Assembly: GCA_900551915.1 (NCBI GenBank)
Contig: URXT01000021.1
Location: 1-31,578, forward strand
From: an uncultured bacterium
GTDB lineage: Bacteria > Cyanobacteriota > Vampirovibrionia > Gastranaerophilales > Gastranaerophilaceae
Reading direction: 5' to 3'
DNA length: 31,578 nucleotides
The number at the start of each line of letters is the position of its first letter. The stretch's first letter is position 1. Position numbers and translations under genes: made by a program. Below the pieces are notes generated by a model that was not told the origin of the DNA, searched no databases, and saw nothing but the letters and a program-made list of their open reading frames with translations. Shown one piece after another: positions 14,383 to 22,127 of the stretch.

Positions 14383-14402
14383 AATTCTTCCTACCCTGAT
14401 TT

Positions 14403-14446
14403 ATTATAGCATAAAAATTGTGCGGCTGAAATTTTTATGCTAAAGT
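14403..14446. promoter_or_regulatory. Divergent promoters of the cyclase and HD-domain genes
   Basis: Minus strand: TG-C-TATAAT (hexamer 14403-14408) about 20 nt before the cyclase ATG, with a normal ribosome site. Plus strand: TTGTGC (14418-14423), 17 bp, TAAAGT (14441-14446) preceded by TG-C, only 7 nt before the HD-gene ATG. The two promoters are arranged back to back within 45 bp. Confidence 0.55.
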
Positions 14447-14453
14447 TTCCAGT

Positions 14454-15044
14454 ATGAAATTATCTGCAGAAGAAATGCTGGAAAAATTCTCAAAAGATAC
14501 TTCACATCCGTATGAGGTAAGAAGACTTGCAATGATGATTTTTGATGAAGTGAGCGAAAAAGTTTTTGAGATGCCGCAAAGCTGGCGTAAAATTCTTGAA
14601 AGTGCCGCGCTTTTGCATGATATAGGCTACTATATTGATTCAAAAGGCCATAACAAATATTCTCAAAAATTAGTTTTAGAACATGGCTTGAGAGGCTTTG
14701 ACGGCCGGGAAACAGCTTATGCTGCATGTATTTGCAGATTTCACCGCGGCGGGCTTCCGGATAAAGAAAAGCACGAAATTTATTCGGATTGTGACAAAAA
14801 AGAAAGAAAAATGATAAAACGTCTCGGCGGAATTCTGAAACTTGCTGACGGTTTGGACAGGGCGCATATGGCGCTCATCAAAAAAATTAAAATTAACTAT
14901 GATGGAGACAATAATATTGTCGAATTTTATCTGACTCCTAACACACCGGATTATTACCCTGACATAACTTCTGCAATACGAAAGCGCGATTTGTTTGAAA
15001 TAGGGTTCAAAACCCAGTCAGTGATAAAATTTTCAAAAGTATAA
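14454..15044 (+). CDS. HD-domain protein resembling the C-terminal domain of Ppx/GppA exopolyphosphatases
   Basis: This 196-aa protein has an HD metal-dependent phosphohydrolase core. His55-Asp56 are in AALLHDIGYYI, a further His is in RFHRGGLP (His97), and LGGILKLADGLDRAH supplies the last acidic position. The order and spacing look like the stand-alone HD domain found at the C-terminus of exopolyphosphatase/pppGpp phosphatase proteins, without the ASKHA kinase-like part. A role on a phosphorylated nucleotide or polyphosphate is therefore only a suggestion. It diverges from the diguanylate cyclase and shares a compact promoter region with it. It lacks the HD-GYP signature, so it is not a typical c-di-GMP phosphodiesterase. 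The ATG follows the -10 by 7 nt without a ribosome site. Confidence 0.75.
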   Translation: MKLSAEEMLEKFSKDTSHPYEVRRLAMMIFDEVSEKVFEMPQSWRKILESAALLHDIGYYIDSKGHNKYSQKLVLEHGLRGFDGRETAYAACICRFHRGGLPDKEKHEIYSDCDKKERKMIKRLGGILKLADGLDRAHMALIKKIKINYDGDNNIVEFYLTPNTPDYYPDITSAIRKRDLFEIGFKTQSVIKFSKV

Positions 15045-15127
15045 CGTATTGTTAAAATTTGTAACAAAATTTCACCAAATTGTAACATTTCTTCATGAAA
15101 AATACTTTATATATATAAGGGAAAAAT

Positions 15128-15169
15128 ATGAAAGGATTACGAAAGTCTAAGTTATTTAGAAAATCGTAA
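15128..15169 (+). CDS. Possible 13-aa basic leader peptide
   Basis: The ORF reads MKGLRKSKLFRKS; six of its 13 residues are Lys or Arg. AAGGGA stands 6 nt before its ATG, and a TTGTAA-17-TACTTT promoter-like pair lies just upstream. It ends 14 nt before the start of the 94-aa gene. It may be a leader peptide that affects translation downstream, or a chance ORF. Confidence 0.35.
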   Translation: MKGLRKSKLFRKS

Positions 15170-15183
15170 GCAGCGGTGGAAAA

Positions 15184-15468
15184 ATGAGTTTTGATGTAAA
15201 TGTTCTGAGCGTCAAGCCTGTAATCAGAGAAGCCGCAAACATGAACAACGATGGCGGCGGCGGAAACCTCGGGTACATGCAGCGCGAAAAAAATGGCGAA
15301 GAAAAAGAAAAAAAATATTTAGATGAAAGCATTTTCGAAAAGAAAAACGAAACAGATTTGTTTGTGAGCAAAAAAGAAATAGAAATCCCCGAAGAATACA
15401 AATTCAATCTGAAAAATCTTATTTTAAAGCTAATCAAAAAAATCAAAAGAACGCTTAAAAAGCTTTAA
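15184..15468 (+). CDS. Hypothetical 94-aa basic protein
   Basis: The product is charged and low in complexity. It has a Gly-rich patch (NNDGGGGNLGY) near residues 21-31, a Glu/Lys-rich middle and a strongly basic, amphipathic C-terminus (LILKLIKKIKRTLKKL) that might associate with membranes or RNA. GGTGG precedes the ATG. The family is not recognised. It is 2 nt upstream of the hydrolase ORF, so the two may share a transcript. Upstream there are two TTGTAACA direct repeats 21 bp apart (15059-15066 and 15080-15087), which could be a regulator site. Confidence 0.55.
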   Translation: MSFDVNVLSVKPVIREAANMNNDGGGGNLGYMQREKNGEEKEKKYLDESIFEKKNETDLFVSKKEIEIPEEYKFNLKNLILKLIKKIKRTLKKL

Positions 15469-15470
15469 TT

Positions 15471-16229
15471 ATGTTTACACAAACCAAAATTCGTGAAATA
15501 ATTCTGGTTATGGAAGAGCTTTTTTTGAACACAAAAGACCGTGTAAATATAGCTTTAAATTGGTACAACACCGGTCACAAATCCGTAATAATAATTTGTC
15601 CGGGATGGTTTATGACAAAAGACAGCAAGGCTTTTTCGCTTCTTGCGGAGAAACTTTCGGAAAAGCTTGATGTAATTGTTATGGATTTTAGAGGACATGG
15701 CAGAAGTTCCGGATTTTATACTTTCACATCAAAAGAGCTTTTTGATTTGGAGGCGGCAGTCGATTTTGCAAAAAGTCACTACGAAAAAGTCTTTCTTGCA
15801 GGATTTTCACTTGGTGGCGGCCTTGTAATTCTTCATAGCGCATTGAAAAATGATGTTGATAAAATTATTGCGGTTTCACCGCCTTCGGATTTTTATAAAA
15901 TTGAAAATTGCATGTGGCATCCGAACGCCTGGATTCCTACTTTCAAAAAGTTTGAACCGAAACGCTGGGTTTCAGTCAGGCCGTCTCTTCTAATTCATAA
16001 AAAAACAAGGCCTCTGGACGTGGTCGAAAAAATAACCGTTCCGACTCTATTTGTTGCGGGCCGGCATGATGTGACGGTAAAACCCTGGCATACTGAACTT
16101 TTATATCAAAAAGCTGTTTGCGAAAAGAAACTTGAGATTTTTGAAAACGGAATTCACGCAGAAGATTTATTTCTTGATGAGCCGGAGCGGTTTGTAAAAA
16201 TGTGCCTGGATTGGGTTGAACAAGGTTAA
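15471..16229 (+). CDS. Alpha/beta hydrolase (serine hydrolase)
   Basis: The product is up to 252 aa with a cytosolic alpha/beta-hydrolase fold. The nucleophile is Ser113 in GFSLGGG, the acid is Asp in AGRHDVTV and the His is in NGIHAEDLF, all in the right order. PGWFMTKDS and MDFRGHGRSSG supply the oxyanion and strand-4 regions. The sequence is closest in style to the general lysophospholipase/BAAT-like hydrolases; the substrate cannot be assigned. Start uncertain: ATG 15471 lies 2 nt after the upstream stop without a ribosome site, and a second in-frame ATG at 15513 (MEELFLNTKDR) fits family N-termini better. It ends 5 nt from the convergent recombinase gene. Confidence 0.85.
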   Translation: MFTQTKIREIILVMEELFLNTKDRVNIALNWYNTGHKSVIIICPGWFMTKDSKAFSLLAEKLSEKLDVIVMDFRGHGRSSGFYTFTSKELFDLEAAVDFAKSHYEKVFLAGFSLGGGLVILHSALKNDVDKIIAVSPPSDFYKIENCMWHPNAWIPTFKKFEPKRWVSVRPSLLIHKKTRPLDVVEKITVPTLFVAGRHDVTVKPWHTELLYQKAVCEKKLEIFENGIHAEDLFLDEPERFVKMCLDWVEQG

Positions 16230-16234
16230 TCACC

Positions 16235-17152
16235 TCACGCTCTAGGATGCGCCTCGTTGTAAACTTCTTTCAAATGCTGGGTTGAAACGTGCGTGTAAAT
16301 CTGTGTGTTTGAAATGCTTGCGTGTCCCAAAAGCTCCTGCACTACACGCAAATCAGCGCCGTTTTCAATCAAATGCGTTGCAAAGCTGTGGCGGAATACG
16401 TGCGGCGTTACTTTTTTCGGCAATGCAATTTTTTCAACAACATCATTTATAACATTTCTGATTGTTTTTGTTTGAAGTCTGTATCCTGTATTATTTATAA
16501 AAACCGGCGAGCTTTCCGTCGGTTTTTCAAGCGGAAACCCTTTTGGAATCAGCGGACGCGCGGTTTCGATGTATCTTTCAAGATAGGATTTCGCGCGGTC
16601 GGTAACAAGAATTATGCGTTCTTTTGAACCCTTACCAAAAACCCGTATTTCGTTATTTGCGAGGTTTAAATCCCCGAAATTCAGTCCGCTTAACTCCGAC
16701 ACACGCATTCCGGTTGCCCATAAAAGTTCCAAAATTGCACGATTTCTATATCCGGCCGGCGTGTCAATTTTAACATTATTTAAAATGCTTTCTACTTCAT
16801 TTGGTGTAAGAAACTTGGGGAGTGTTTTCCCCCGTTTGGGGGATATTAAATTCATCGCAGGATTGGAATCAACCTTGCGTTCGCGGTATAAAAATTTGTA
16901 GAAAGTCCGTATTGACGCGATTTTTCTGGCAATCGTGCTTTTCTTGTAATTGAATCTCTGGATGAAATGCAGATATTCTCTAACTTTAGAAAAGTTCACA
17001 TCCTCGCAGGACTGCTCTCCCATCCAGAGCAGGAACCCTAAAACGTCCGAATAATAGGCTTTTGCGGTATGCTGTGAAAAATTTTTTTCGATAATTATAT
17101 AAGATTTAAAGTCCTCTAAATCCTGTTTTGAATGTGAATTTAAACCCATCAT
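16235..17152 (-). CDS. xerC: Tyrosine recombinase XerC/XerD type
   Basis: This 305-aa recombinase presumably resolves chromosome dimers at a dif site. Residues 1-90 form the SAM-like core-binding domain. The catalytic domain carries the full set: Arg in TGMRVSEL, Lys in GKGSKER, the His-x-x-Arg pair in HVFRHSFATH, His in LLGHASIS, and the nucleophilic Tyr in TQIYTHVS. Length is the usual Xer length, with no extra integrase domain, and there is no adjacent att-like repeat or phage gene, so a housekeeping Xer is more likely than an integrase. Whether it is the XerC or XerD partner cannot be decided, so the symbol is tentative. AAGG precedes tandem ATGs. No dif-like site was recognised in the window. 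Confidence 0.88.
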   Translation of the reverse strand: MMGLNSHSKQDLEDFKSYIIIEKNFSQHTAKAYYSDVLGFLLWMGEQSCEDVNFSKVREYLHFIQRFNYKKSTIARKIASIRTFYKFLYRERKVDSNPAMNLISPKRGKTLPKFLTPNEVESILNNVKIDTPAGYRNRAILELLWATGMRVSELSGLNFGDLNLANNEIRVFGKGSKERIILVTDRAKSYLERYIETARPLIPKGFPLEKPTESSPVFINNTGYRLQTKTIRNVINDVVEKIALPKKVTPHVFRHSFATHLIENGADLRVVQELLGHASISNTQIYTHVSTQHLKEVYNEAHPRA

Positions 17153-17252
17153 TTACCTTATTGCTTTTTTATAAAAGATATTATACAATAAGATTAAAAG
17201 TTTTAGAATAGTTAAAGGAATTTTTTAAAAATTACGTAAAGTAGGAGAAAAA

Positions 17253-19061
17253 ATGAATTGTAAAAAAGTTTTAATTGCTTCATTGATTTTCGCAAATATC
17301 CTATGTGCATCCAATGCTTACGCTCAACAAGAATTGCAGGCAAAGGTAGCGAAAGCTCAAAAGAATTACACAAATATTGAGAAATTAATCGAATACAACC
17401 ACTATGAAGAGGCTGATGAACAAATTAGAGCAGCTTTGAATAAAAAGCCAAATGATATTGAACTTCTTGCCTTGAGATGTATTTCACGCGCAAAGCAGCA
17501 CAAGCTTGCCCCGGCTCAGCAAGAATTAGACAGGCTTTTAGCTAAATATCCGAAAAATCCGCAGCTGCATTATGCACAGGGTATGGTTTATTTGATGAGA
17601 ACAACTTCTTCTGACGTTACATACATCAGAGATACAAGAAATCTGATTGAGAATGCAATTAAAGAATTTGTAGCTGCCGTAAATGCTGACAGCAATTACT
17701 ATCAGGCATACAACGCAATGGGTGTTGCAACTTTGAAACTCGGCAACAGAAAAGATGCAAGAGAATTATTCCAGGCTGCCTTGCAAATCAACCCGCAGTA
17801 TGCAACAGCTTACGACAATCTTGGCAACCTTGAACTCATAGAAGGAAATCTGACTGAAGCAGAAAAACTTTTTAACCAATCTCTAAAACTTAATTCACAC
17901 AACCCGACAACCATGTATCATTTGGGTCAGGTTGCTGTTCGCCAGCGTGATTATAACAAAGCATTAACTTGGTTGAACCATTCAATTCATATGCATCCGA
18001 TGTCTTCTCCTGCTTTGACATTGCAAGGTGAATGCTATTTAATTCAAGGCAACCAGGCTGCTGCTATCAATTCATTTAAAAAGGCAATTACTGTAAAACC
18101 TGAAAATTCACGTCCTTATGTAAACCTTGCTAATATTTACGAAAGACGTATGGATGAAGAGTTTGCAATGGAACAGCTTAAAACTGTTTTGACTATCAAT
18201 CCAAACTATATTGACGGTATTATGCGTGTTGCTGATATGTCATTACATACAAGAAAATATGAGCAGGCTCTTGATTACTATACAAGACTTCTTGATGACA
18301 GCAAATACGGCGACCGCGCAATTATCGGTCTTGCTAATACTTATTACGAAATGTCAAAAGACAGTGCAGACAGCGACAGCATGACTACAAACAAAGAAGT
18401 TTATCTTGCTTACGATTACGTTAACAAGGCAATCGAAAGAACTCCTGACGATTTGAAACTTCATCTTGCAAAAATTAAACTTGCAAAACTTACACACCAG
18501 CTTCCGATGACTAAAGACAGTCTTAACTATATTGTTCAGGCAGCCTCTAACAGCCTTATGGACAGCGTAATAAAAGGTGAAGCTTACCTCGCTCTCGGCC
18601 GTGAAAAAGATGCAGTTTATACTTTCGAAAACGCAATTAACTTCGCAGACAATGTTGACGATCAGCTTTATCTGGCTGAAATCCTTGTTCATAACAAACA
18701 GTTCCGCACAGCCCGCGTAGCTTTGAAAAAAGTCTTAATGCAGGATCCTGAAAACGTAATTGCTAAAAACGGAATTGCTTACATTGACCTTTGCGAAACT
18801 AAGTCAAATGAATTCTACGATATTGCACAAAGACAGTTTAATGAAAAGAATTACGCATCAACAATTGAATACTGTAACCGTGCAATTGACTTTTATCACA
18901 ACAGCGGTCCGATTGCTAAGCTGAAGGCAATGGCTTATGAAGCTGAAAAGAACTATCAGGGTGCTATCAAATACTATAACCAGTATCTTGCATACACTCC
19001 AAATGCTTCTGACCGAGAAGCAATTATTAAAAAGATAAACAAATACAGTCCAAAAAATTAA
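17253..19061 (+). CDS. Secreted/periplasmic TPR-repeat protein (second paralogue)
   Basis: The 602-aa product has a clear signal peptide (MNCKKVLIASLIFANILC then ASNAYA-QQ, cut about residue 24). The remainder is roughly 14 tetratricopeptide units, for example the block around AYNAMGVATLKLGNRKDARELF and the following repeats, reaching almost to the C-terminus. It resembles the TPR protein at 4105 in design but has no Pro/Ala linker. GGAG precedes the ATG. It stands alone, with a stem-loop after the stop. It is likely an extracytoplasmic scaffold; the partner is unknown. Codon choice leans to smooth, frequent codons, which might mean high expression. Confidence 0.87.
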   Translation: MNCKKVLIASLIFANILCASNAYAQQELQAKVAKAQKNYTNIEKLIEYNHYEEADEQIRAALNKKPNDIELLALRCISRAKQHKLAPAQQELDRLLAKYPKNPQLHYAQGMVYLMRTTSSDVTYIRDTRNLIENAIKEFVAAVNADSNYYQAYNAMGVATLKLGNRKDARELFQAALQINPQYATAYDNLGNLELIEGNLTEAEKLFNQSLKLNSHNPTTMYHLGQVAVRQRDYNKALTWLNHSIHMHPMSSPALTLQGECYLIQGNQAAAINSFKKAITVKPENSRPYVNLANIYERRMDEEFAMEQLKTVLTINPNYIDGIMRVADMSLHTRKYEQALDYYTRLLDDSKYGDRAIIGLANTYYEMSKDSADSDSMTTNKEVYLAYDYVNKAIERTPDDLKLHLAKIKLAKLTHQLPMTKDSLNYIVQAASNSLMDSVIKGEAYLALGREKDAVYTFENAINFADNVDDQLYLAEILVHNKQFRTARVALKKVLMQDPENVIAKNGIAYIDLCETKSNEFYDIAQRQFNEKNYASTIEYCNRAIDFYHNSGPIAKLKAMAYEAEKNYQGAIKYYNQYLAYTPNASDREAIIKKINKYSPKN

Positions 19062-19078
19062 AAAATTAATAAATTCGA

Positions 19079-19108
19079 GTGGGTTTCGTAAATTTTTGCG
19101 AAACCCAC
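19079..19108. terminator. Stem-loop after the TPR gene, probable terminator
   Basis: The stem GTGGGTTTCG / CGAAACCCAC has a loop of about ten A/T-rich bases. The tail after it is A/T-rich but lacks a proper T-run, so termination may be partial. Confidence 0.6.
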
Positions 19109-19190
19109 CTTAAATAAAAAAGAGTATTGTGATAAATTATAAGAGATTTGTAATATAATATAACCAGAATTTAAGTTAAGCTGAAAATCT

Positions 19191-19448
19191 ATGGCAAAGA
19201 AATTTGATATCAGAAAGACATTTGAAATATTTTTACGAGAACCCCTCAGCATACTGAAAGTAGGATTATTCCAGATTGTGCATCTGGAGTCGAATATTTT
19301 CAGCGGAAAAGCTGTAAATGTAGATTTTATGGATGACAAAACACAGGTTACGGTGGTTAATAACGAAAGAATGTATAATCTTTTTCAAACAGTTCTTTTC
19401 AAACGCCGTCTGAAAGAACAGCAGGAAAAGGCTTTGTCAACCAAATAA
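19191..19448 (+). CDS. Hypothetical 85-aa protein
   Basis: This small, soluble, mixed-charge protein (MAKKFDIRKTFEIFLRE...) has a possible beta-rich middle (GKAVNVDFMDDKTQVTVVNN) and a helical, Lys/Arg/Glu-rich end. It has no signal peptide or membrane helix, and the family is not recognised. It lies 36 nt upstream of ysxC on the same strand, so cotranscription with the GTPase is likely. No clear Shine-Dalgarno site is seen, but TATAAT occurs about 30 nt upstream. Confidence 0.6.
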   Translation: MAKKFDIRKTFEIFLREPLSILKVGLFQIVHLESNIFSGKAVNVDFMDDKTQVTVVNNERMYNLFQTVLFKRRLKEQQEKALSTK

Positions 19449-19484
19449 ATCTTCTCCGGAAAAGCTGAAATTCGAAAGGAAGAA

Positions 19485-20072
19485 ATGAAATTTTTACAGG
19501 CTAAATTTATAATAAGTGCAGAAAAGCTGAGCCAGTGTCCGGAGTTTACTTTGCCGGAATACCCGCTTTTGGGACGTTCAAATGTGGGGAAAAGTTCATT
19601 TATTAATGCGCTTGCAAATCAGAAGAAGCTTGCAAAAACCTCCAACACTCCCGGGAAAACGCGTTTGATAAACTTTTTTGATTTTTCAAACAAATTTATG
19701 ATAGCTGACTTGCCGGGCTATGGCTATGCAAAGGTTTCAAAAGAGGCGCAAAACCGCTGGCAAAAATATTTGGAAGAATATCTTTTAAATCGTTCGCAAA
19801 TAAAATCTTTAATCCAGCTTATTGACGCGCGCCACGATATTCAGAAAAACGATTTTCAAATGAGAGAGTGGGTCGAAGCGCATAATCTGCCGCTGATTAC
19901 GGTTTTGACAAAAATGGATTACGTGCCGAAATCGAAAACTCTCAGCGTAGTGAAAAAAGTCGAAAAAGAAACCGGAAGTCTGGTACTTCCTTTCAGCGCC
20001 CTTGATAACAGATATAATGATAAGATTTTTGAATTTCTTTTGAACGAAAACTTTATTGAGCAGGCCGAATAA
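19485..20072 (+). CDS. ysxC: Ribosome-biogenesis GTPase YsxC/EngB
   Basis: This 195-aa TRAFAC GTPase is needed for assembly of the large ribosomal subunit. All G motifs are present: G1 GRSNVGKSS (about 29-37), G2 in TSNTPGKTR, G3 DLPGYG, G4 TKMD and G5 SAL. Length matches the family exactly. AAAGGAAG sits 4-5 nt before the ATG. It ends 13 nt from the stop of convergent hemW; the gap has only a weak 5-bp stem. Confidence 0.95.
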   Translation: MKFLQAKFIISAEKLSQCPEFTLPEYPLLGRSNVGKSSFINALANQKKLAKTSNTPGKTRLINFFDFSNKFMIADLPGYGYAKVSKEAQNRWQKYLEEYLLNRSQIKSLIQLIDARHDIQKNDFQMREWVEAHNLPLITVLTKMDYVPKSKTLSVVKKVEKETGSLVLPFSALDNRYNDKIFEFLLNENFIEQAE

Positions 20073-20085
20073 ATTTTGTGAAGTT

Positions 20086-21168
20086 TCACTCAATAAATTC
20101 TGACAAAATCACATTGCTCACAAGAATTCCGGAATTGGTTAGTTTCCAGCCGCAGCCGGTCTTTTCGAGGTGTCCGGAAGAAAAATATTTTTCAAGAATT
20201 TTGGAATATTTTTCCTCAAAATTTATTCCGAATTTTTCGTTAATTTTTTTGCAATTAATTCCTTCAAGCCGCCGAAATCCGAGAAAGATTTCTTCTTCAA
20301 GTTTTTCCTGAGCGCTTAAGTTGTGCCGGTATGGTTTTTCAAGCGGAGCGTTGATATAATCTTTAAGAGTTTCGTGATTGGAATATCTTTCGCCGTTTTC
20401 GTAACCGTGTGCAGCGGCGCCAAACCCGTAATAATTTTCATTATTCCAGTAATTAAGATTGTGGCGTGATTCAAAACCTTTAAACGCAAAGTTGCTTATT
20501 TCATAATGTTCAAATCCTGAAAGCGTCTCAATTGCAGCTAAATACATTTCTGCCTGCAAATCCTCATCAGCAATATTCTGTGGTGGGTTTTTGTAGAAAT
20601 AACAGCCTTCATCAATTTTCAAGCCGTAAAGCGAAATGTGTTGAATTCCAAGTGTTTTTGCTTTGATTAAATCTTTTTTGAAACCTTCTTTTGTCTGGTT
20701 TGGAAGTCCGTATATGAAATCGAGGCTTATGTTTTCAAAACCGGTTTCCTGTGCAGTTTTAACTGCGGTTTCGACCTCCTGCGGCGTGTGTTTGCGTCCG
20801 ATTGCGGAAAGAATTTCTCTGTCAAAGCTCTGGCAGCCGAGGCTTAATCTGTTTACGCCGAGTTTCTTGAGTTCGGCGAGGTATTTTTTTTCAAGATGTT
20901 CGGGATTTAATTCCATTGTGACTTCTGTTGAATTTGAGAAATTTAAAGGCTTAAGAAGTTTTTCGATTTGCCCGCACGAAAGTATTGACGGAGTGCCGCC
21001 GCCAATGTAAATTGTTTTGAGATGTTCGCCTTTGTAAAACTGTTTAATTTCTTTTCCAAGTGCGTCCAAATACTCCGGGATTAATTCCGGACAGGCAAAG
21101 GAGACAAAAGAACAGTAAAAGCATTTTTGTCTGCAAAACGGTATGTGGATGTAGGTGCTTGTGGTCAT
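20086..21168 (-). CDS. hemW: Radical SAM heme chaperone HemW
   Basis: The 360-aa radical SAM protein binds an iron-sulfur cluster with the CX3CX2C motif Cys12, Cys16, Cys19 (CRQKCFYC). The residue two after the last Cys is Phe, not the extra Cys of HemN, and the heme-binding HNxxYW motif is intact (HNLNYW). Both point to HemW, which hands heme to apoproteins, and not to coproporphyrinogen dehydrogenase. The GGGTPS motif that contacts SAM is present. The start is well fixed because the family begins just before YIHIPFC. A TATAAT hexamer lies 6 nt before the ATG and there is no ribosome site. Confidence 0.93.
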   Translation of the reverse strand: MTTSTYIHIPFCRQKCFYCSFVSFACPELIPEYLDALGKEIKQFYKGEHLKTIYIGGGTPSILSCGQIEKLLKPLNFSNSTEVTMELNPEHLEKKYLAELKKLGVNRLSLGCQSFDREILSAIGRKHTPQEVETAVKTAQETGFENISLDFIYGLPNQTKEGFKKDLIKAKTLGIQHISLYGLKIDEGCYFYKNPPQNIADEDLQAEMYLAAIETLSGFEHYEISNFAFKGFESRHNLNYWNNENYYGFGAAAHGYENGERYSNHETLKDYINAPLEKPYRHNLSAQEKLEEEIFLGFRRLEGINCKKINEKFGINFEEKYSKILEKYFSSGHLEKTGCGWKLTNSGILVSNVILSEFIE

Positions 21169-21174
21169 GGGGAG

Positions 21175-21202
21175 ATTATAGCGTGAATAAGTGAAAAGTG
21201 AA
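21175..21202 (-). promoter_or_regulatory. hemW promoter, predicting a leaderless transcript
   Basis: TTCACT (21197-21202), a 16-bp spacer and TATAAT (21175-21180) read toward hemW. Six bases (CTCCCC) separate the hexamer from the ATG, so transcription would start at or beside the A of the start codon. Confidence 0.6.
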
Positions 21203-21223
21203 AGTCGGGTTCTGTATCGTTCA

Positions 21224-21286
21224 GGTGATATTTATTTTCTCAAACACGCTCGCGTGCTCGCTATCGTTTCGAAAACAAATATCACC
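21224..21286. repeat. Long inverted repeat between fliR and hemW
   Basis: The arms are 16 bp (21224-21239 and 21271-21286) with one mismatch, beginning GGTGATATTT and ending AAATATCACC. The 31-nt centre is GC-rich, holds AAAC/GTTT and CACG/CGTG pairs and a doubled GCTCGC. It could be a terminator for the fliR end of the export operon, a REP-like dispersed palindrome, or the relic of a mobile element. Confidence 0.85.
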
Positions 21287-21338
21287 ATCACTTTTTTGTG
21301 GAGAAAAAATAACAACGTAACGAACTTTTCCCTCATCT

Positions 21339-22121
21339 CTAAAATATCTTCGAATACGTCAAAAAATAATCGGAAATTACATTCAAAAGCATTGGCAAAA
21401 TCCAAACCATGATTGCGGCACCAAATACAGGTTTGAAAAGAAAGCTTAACTGAAAAACATTTACCTGAGGAGCGGTTTTTGAAATTACGCCGAGAATAAT
21501 GTCTTGCCCTAATGTTGCAAGAAGAACCGGCGAGGCGATTTGAAGACCCATATAAAGTACATTTGAACTCATTTTGATTAAATAATCCATGTTAACAAGT
21601 TCTTTTAGAGGAAGGTGAGTCGCAAAAAGCGGGAAAATTTCAAAACTTCTTAAAAAAGCTTTAATGAGCCAGTATACCCCGCCAATATTCATAAAAATCA
21701 AAATTCCCAAAAGTGAAATTATCCTTGTCAAAATCGAAACCTGGCTAGAGGTTGTCGGGTCCAAAACCATTGCAGAAGAAAGCCCCATCTGCATGTTTAT
21801 CATATCGGCTCCGGCGTCAATTGCAAGAAGAATTAGCTGCGCAATGTATCCGATAATTGCCCCGACTACAAAATTTAAAAGAATTGATAACACAAATGAA
21901 TCCTGCGTTCCAGCCATTGTTTCAGGCTTTAAAAACGGTGTAACAAGGAATGTGAAAAGCAGTGCAAGACAAATTTTTACCATTCCGGGAATTTCTTTTT
22001 TGTTAAACACCGGCGCAAGCCTGAAAAATCCCATAACACGTGCAAATACATAAATTCCTGATGCGAGTGCCGTATTCATCGTTGGAAATAATTTCATTAA
22101 TTCTGCATAAATTGTATCCAT
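21339..22121 (-). CDS. fliR: Flagellar/type III export gate protein FliR
   Basis: This 260-aa integral membrane protein of the type III export gate has about six hydrophobic segments over its whole length, with the family stretches FFRLAPVFNKKEIP, GAIIGYIAQLILLAIDAGADMINMQMG and PVLLATLGQDIILGVISKTAPQVNVFQ. GGGAG precedes the ATG. It is the last gene of the cluster, 6 nt after fliQ. flhB, which often follows or fuses with fliR, is not here; the next gene is unrelated hemW. FliR is the SctT homologue, so a non-flagellar system is possible, but the presence of FliO favours flagellar origin. Confidence 0.93.
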   Translation of the reverse strand: MDTIYAELMKLFPTMNTALASGIYVFARVMGFFRLAPVFNKKEIPGMVKICLALLFTFLVTPFLKPETMAGTQDSFVLSILLNFVVGAIIGYIAQLILLAIDAGADMINMQMGLSSAMVLDPTTSSQVSILTRIISLLGILIFMNIGGVYWLIKAFLRSFEIFPLFATHLPLKELVNMDYLIKMSSNVLYMGLQIASPVLLATLGQDIILGVISKTAPQVNVFQLSFLFKPVFGAAIMVWILPMLLNVISDYFLTYSKIF

Positions 22122-22127
22122 AAGAAA

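Noticed and set aside
15156..15446. 96-codon minus-strand frame opposite the 94-aa gene
   Set aside because: Phe/Ser-rich complement of Lys/Glu codons; the plus-strand gene has the ribosome site.
16235..17152. Integrase of a mobile element
   Set aside because: Length and domain layout are those of housekeeping Xer; no flanking repeats, tRNA or phage genes.
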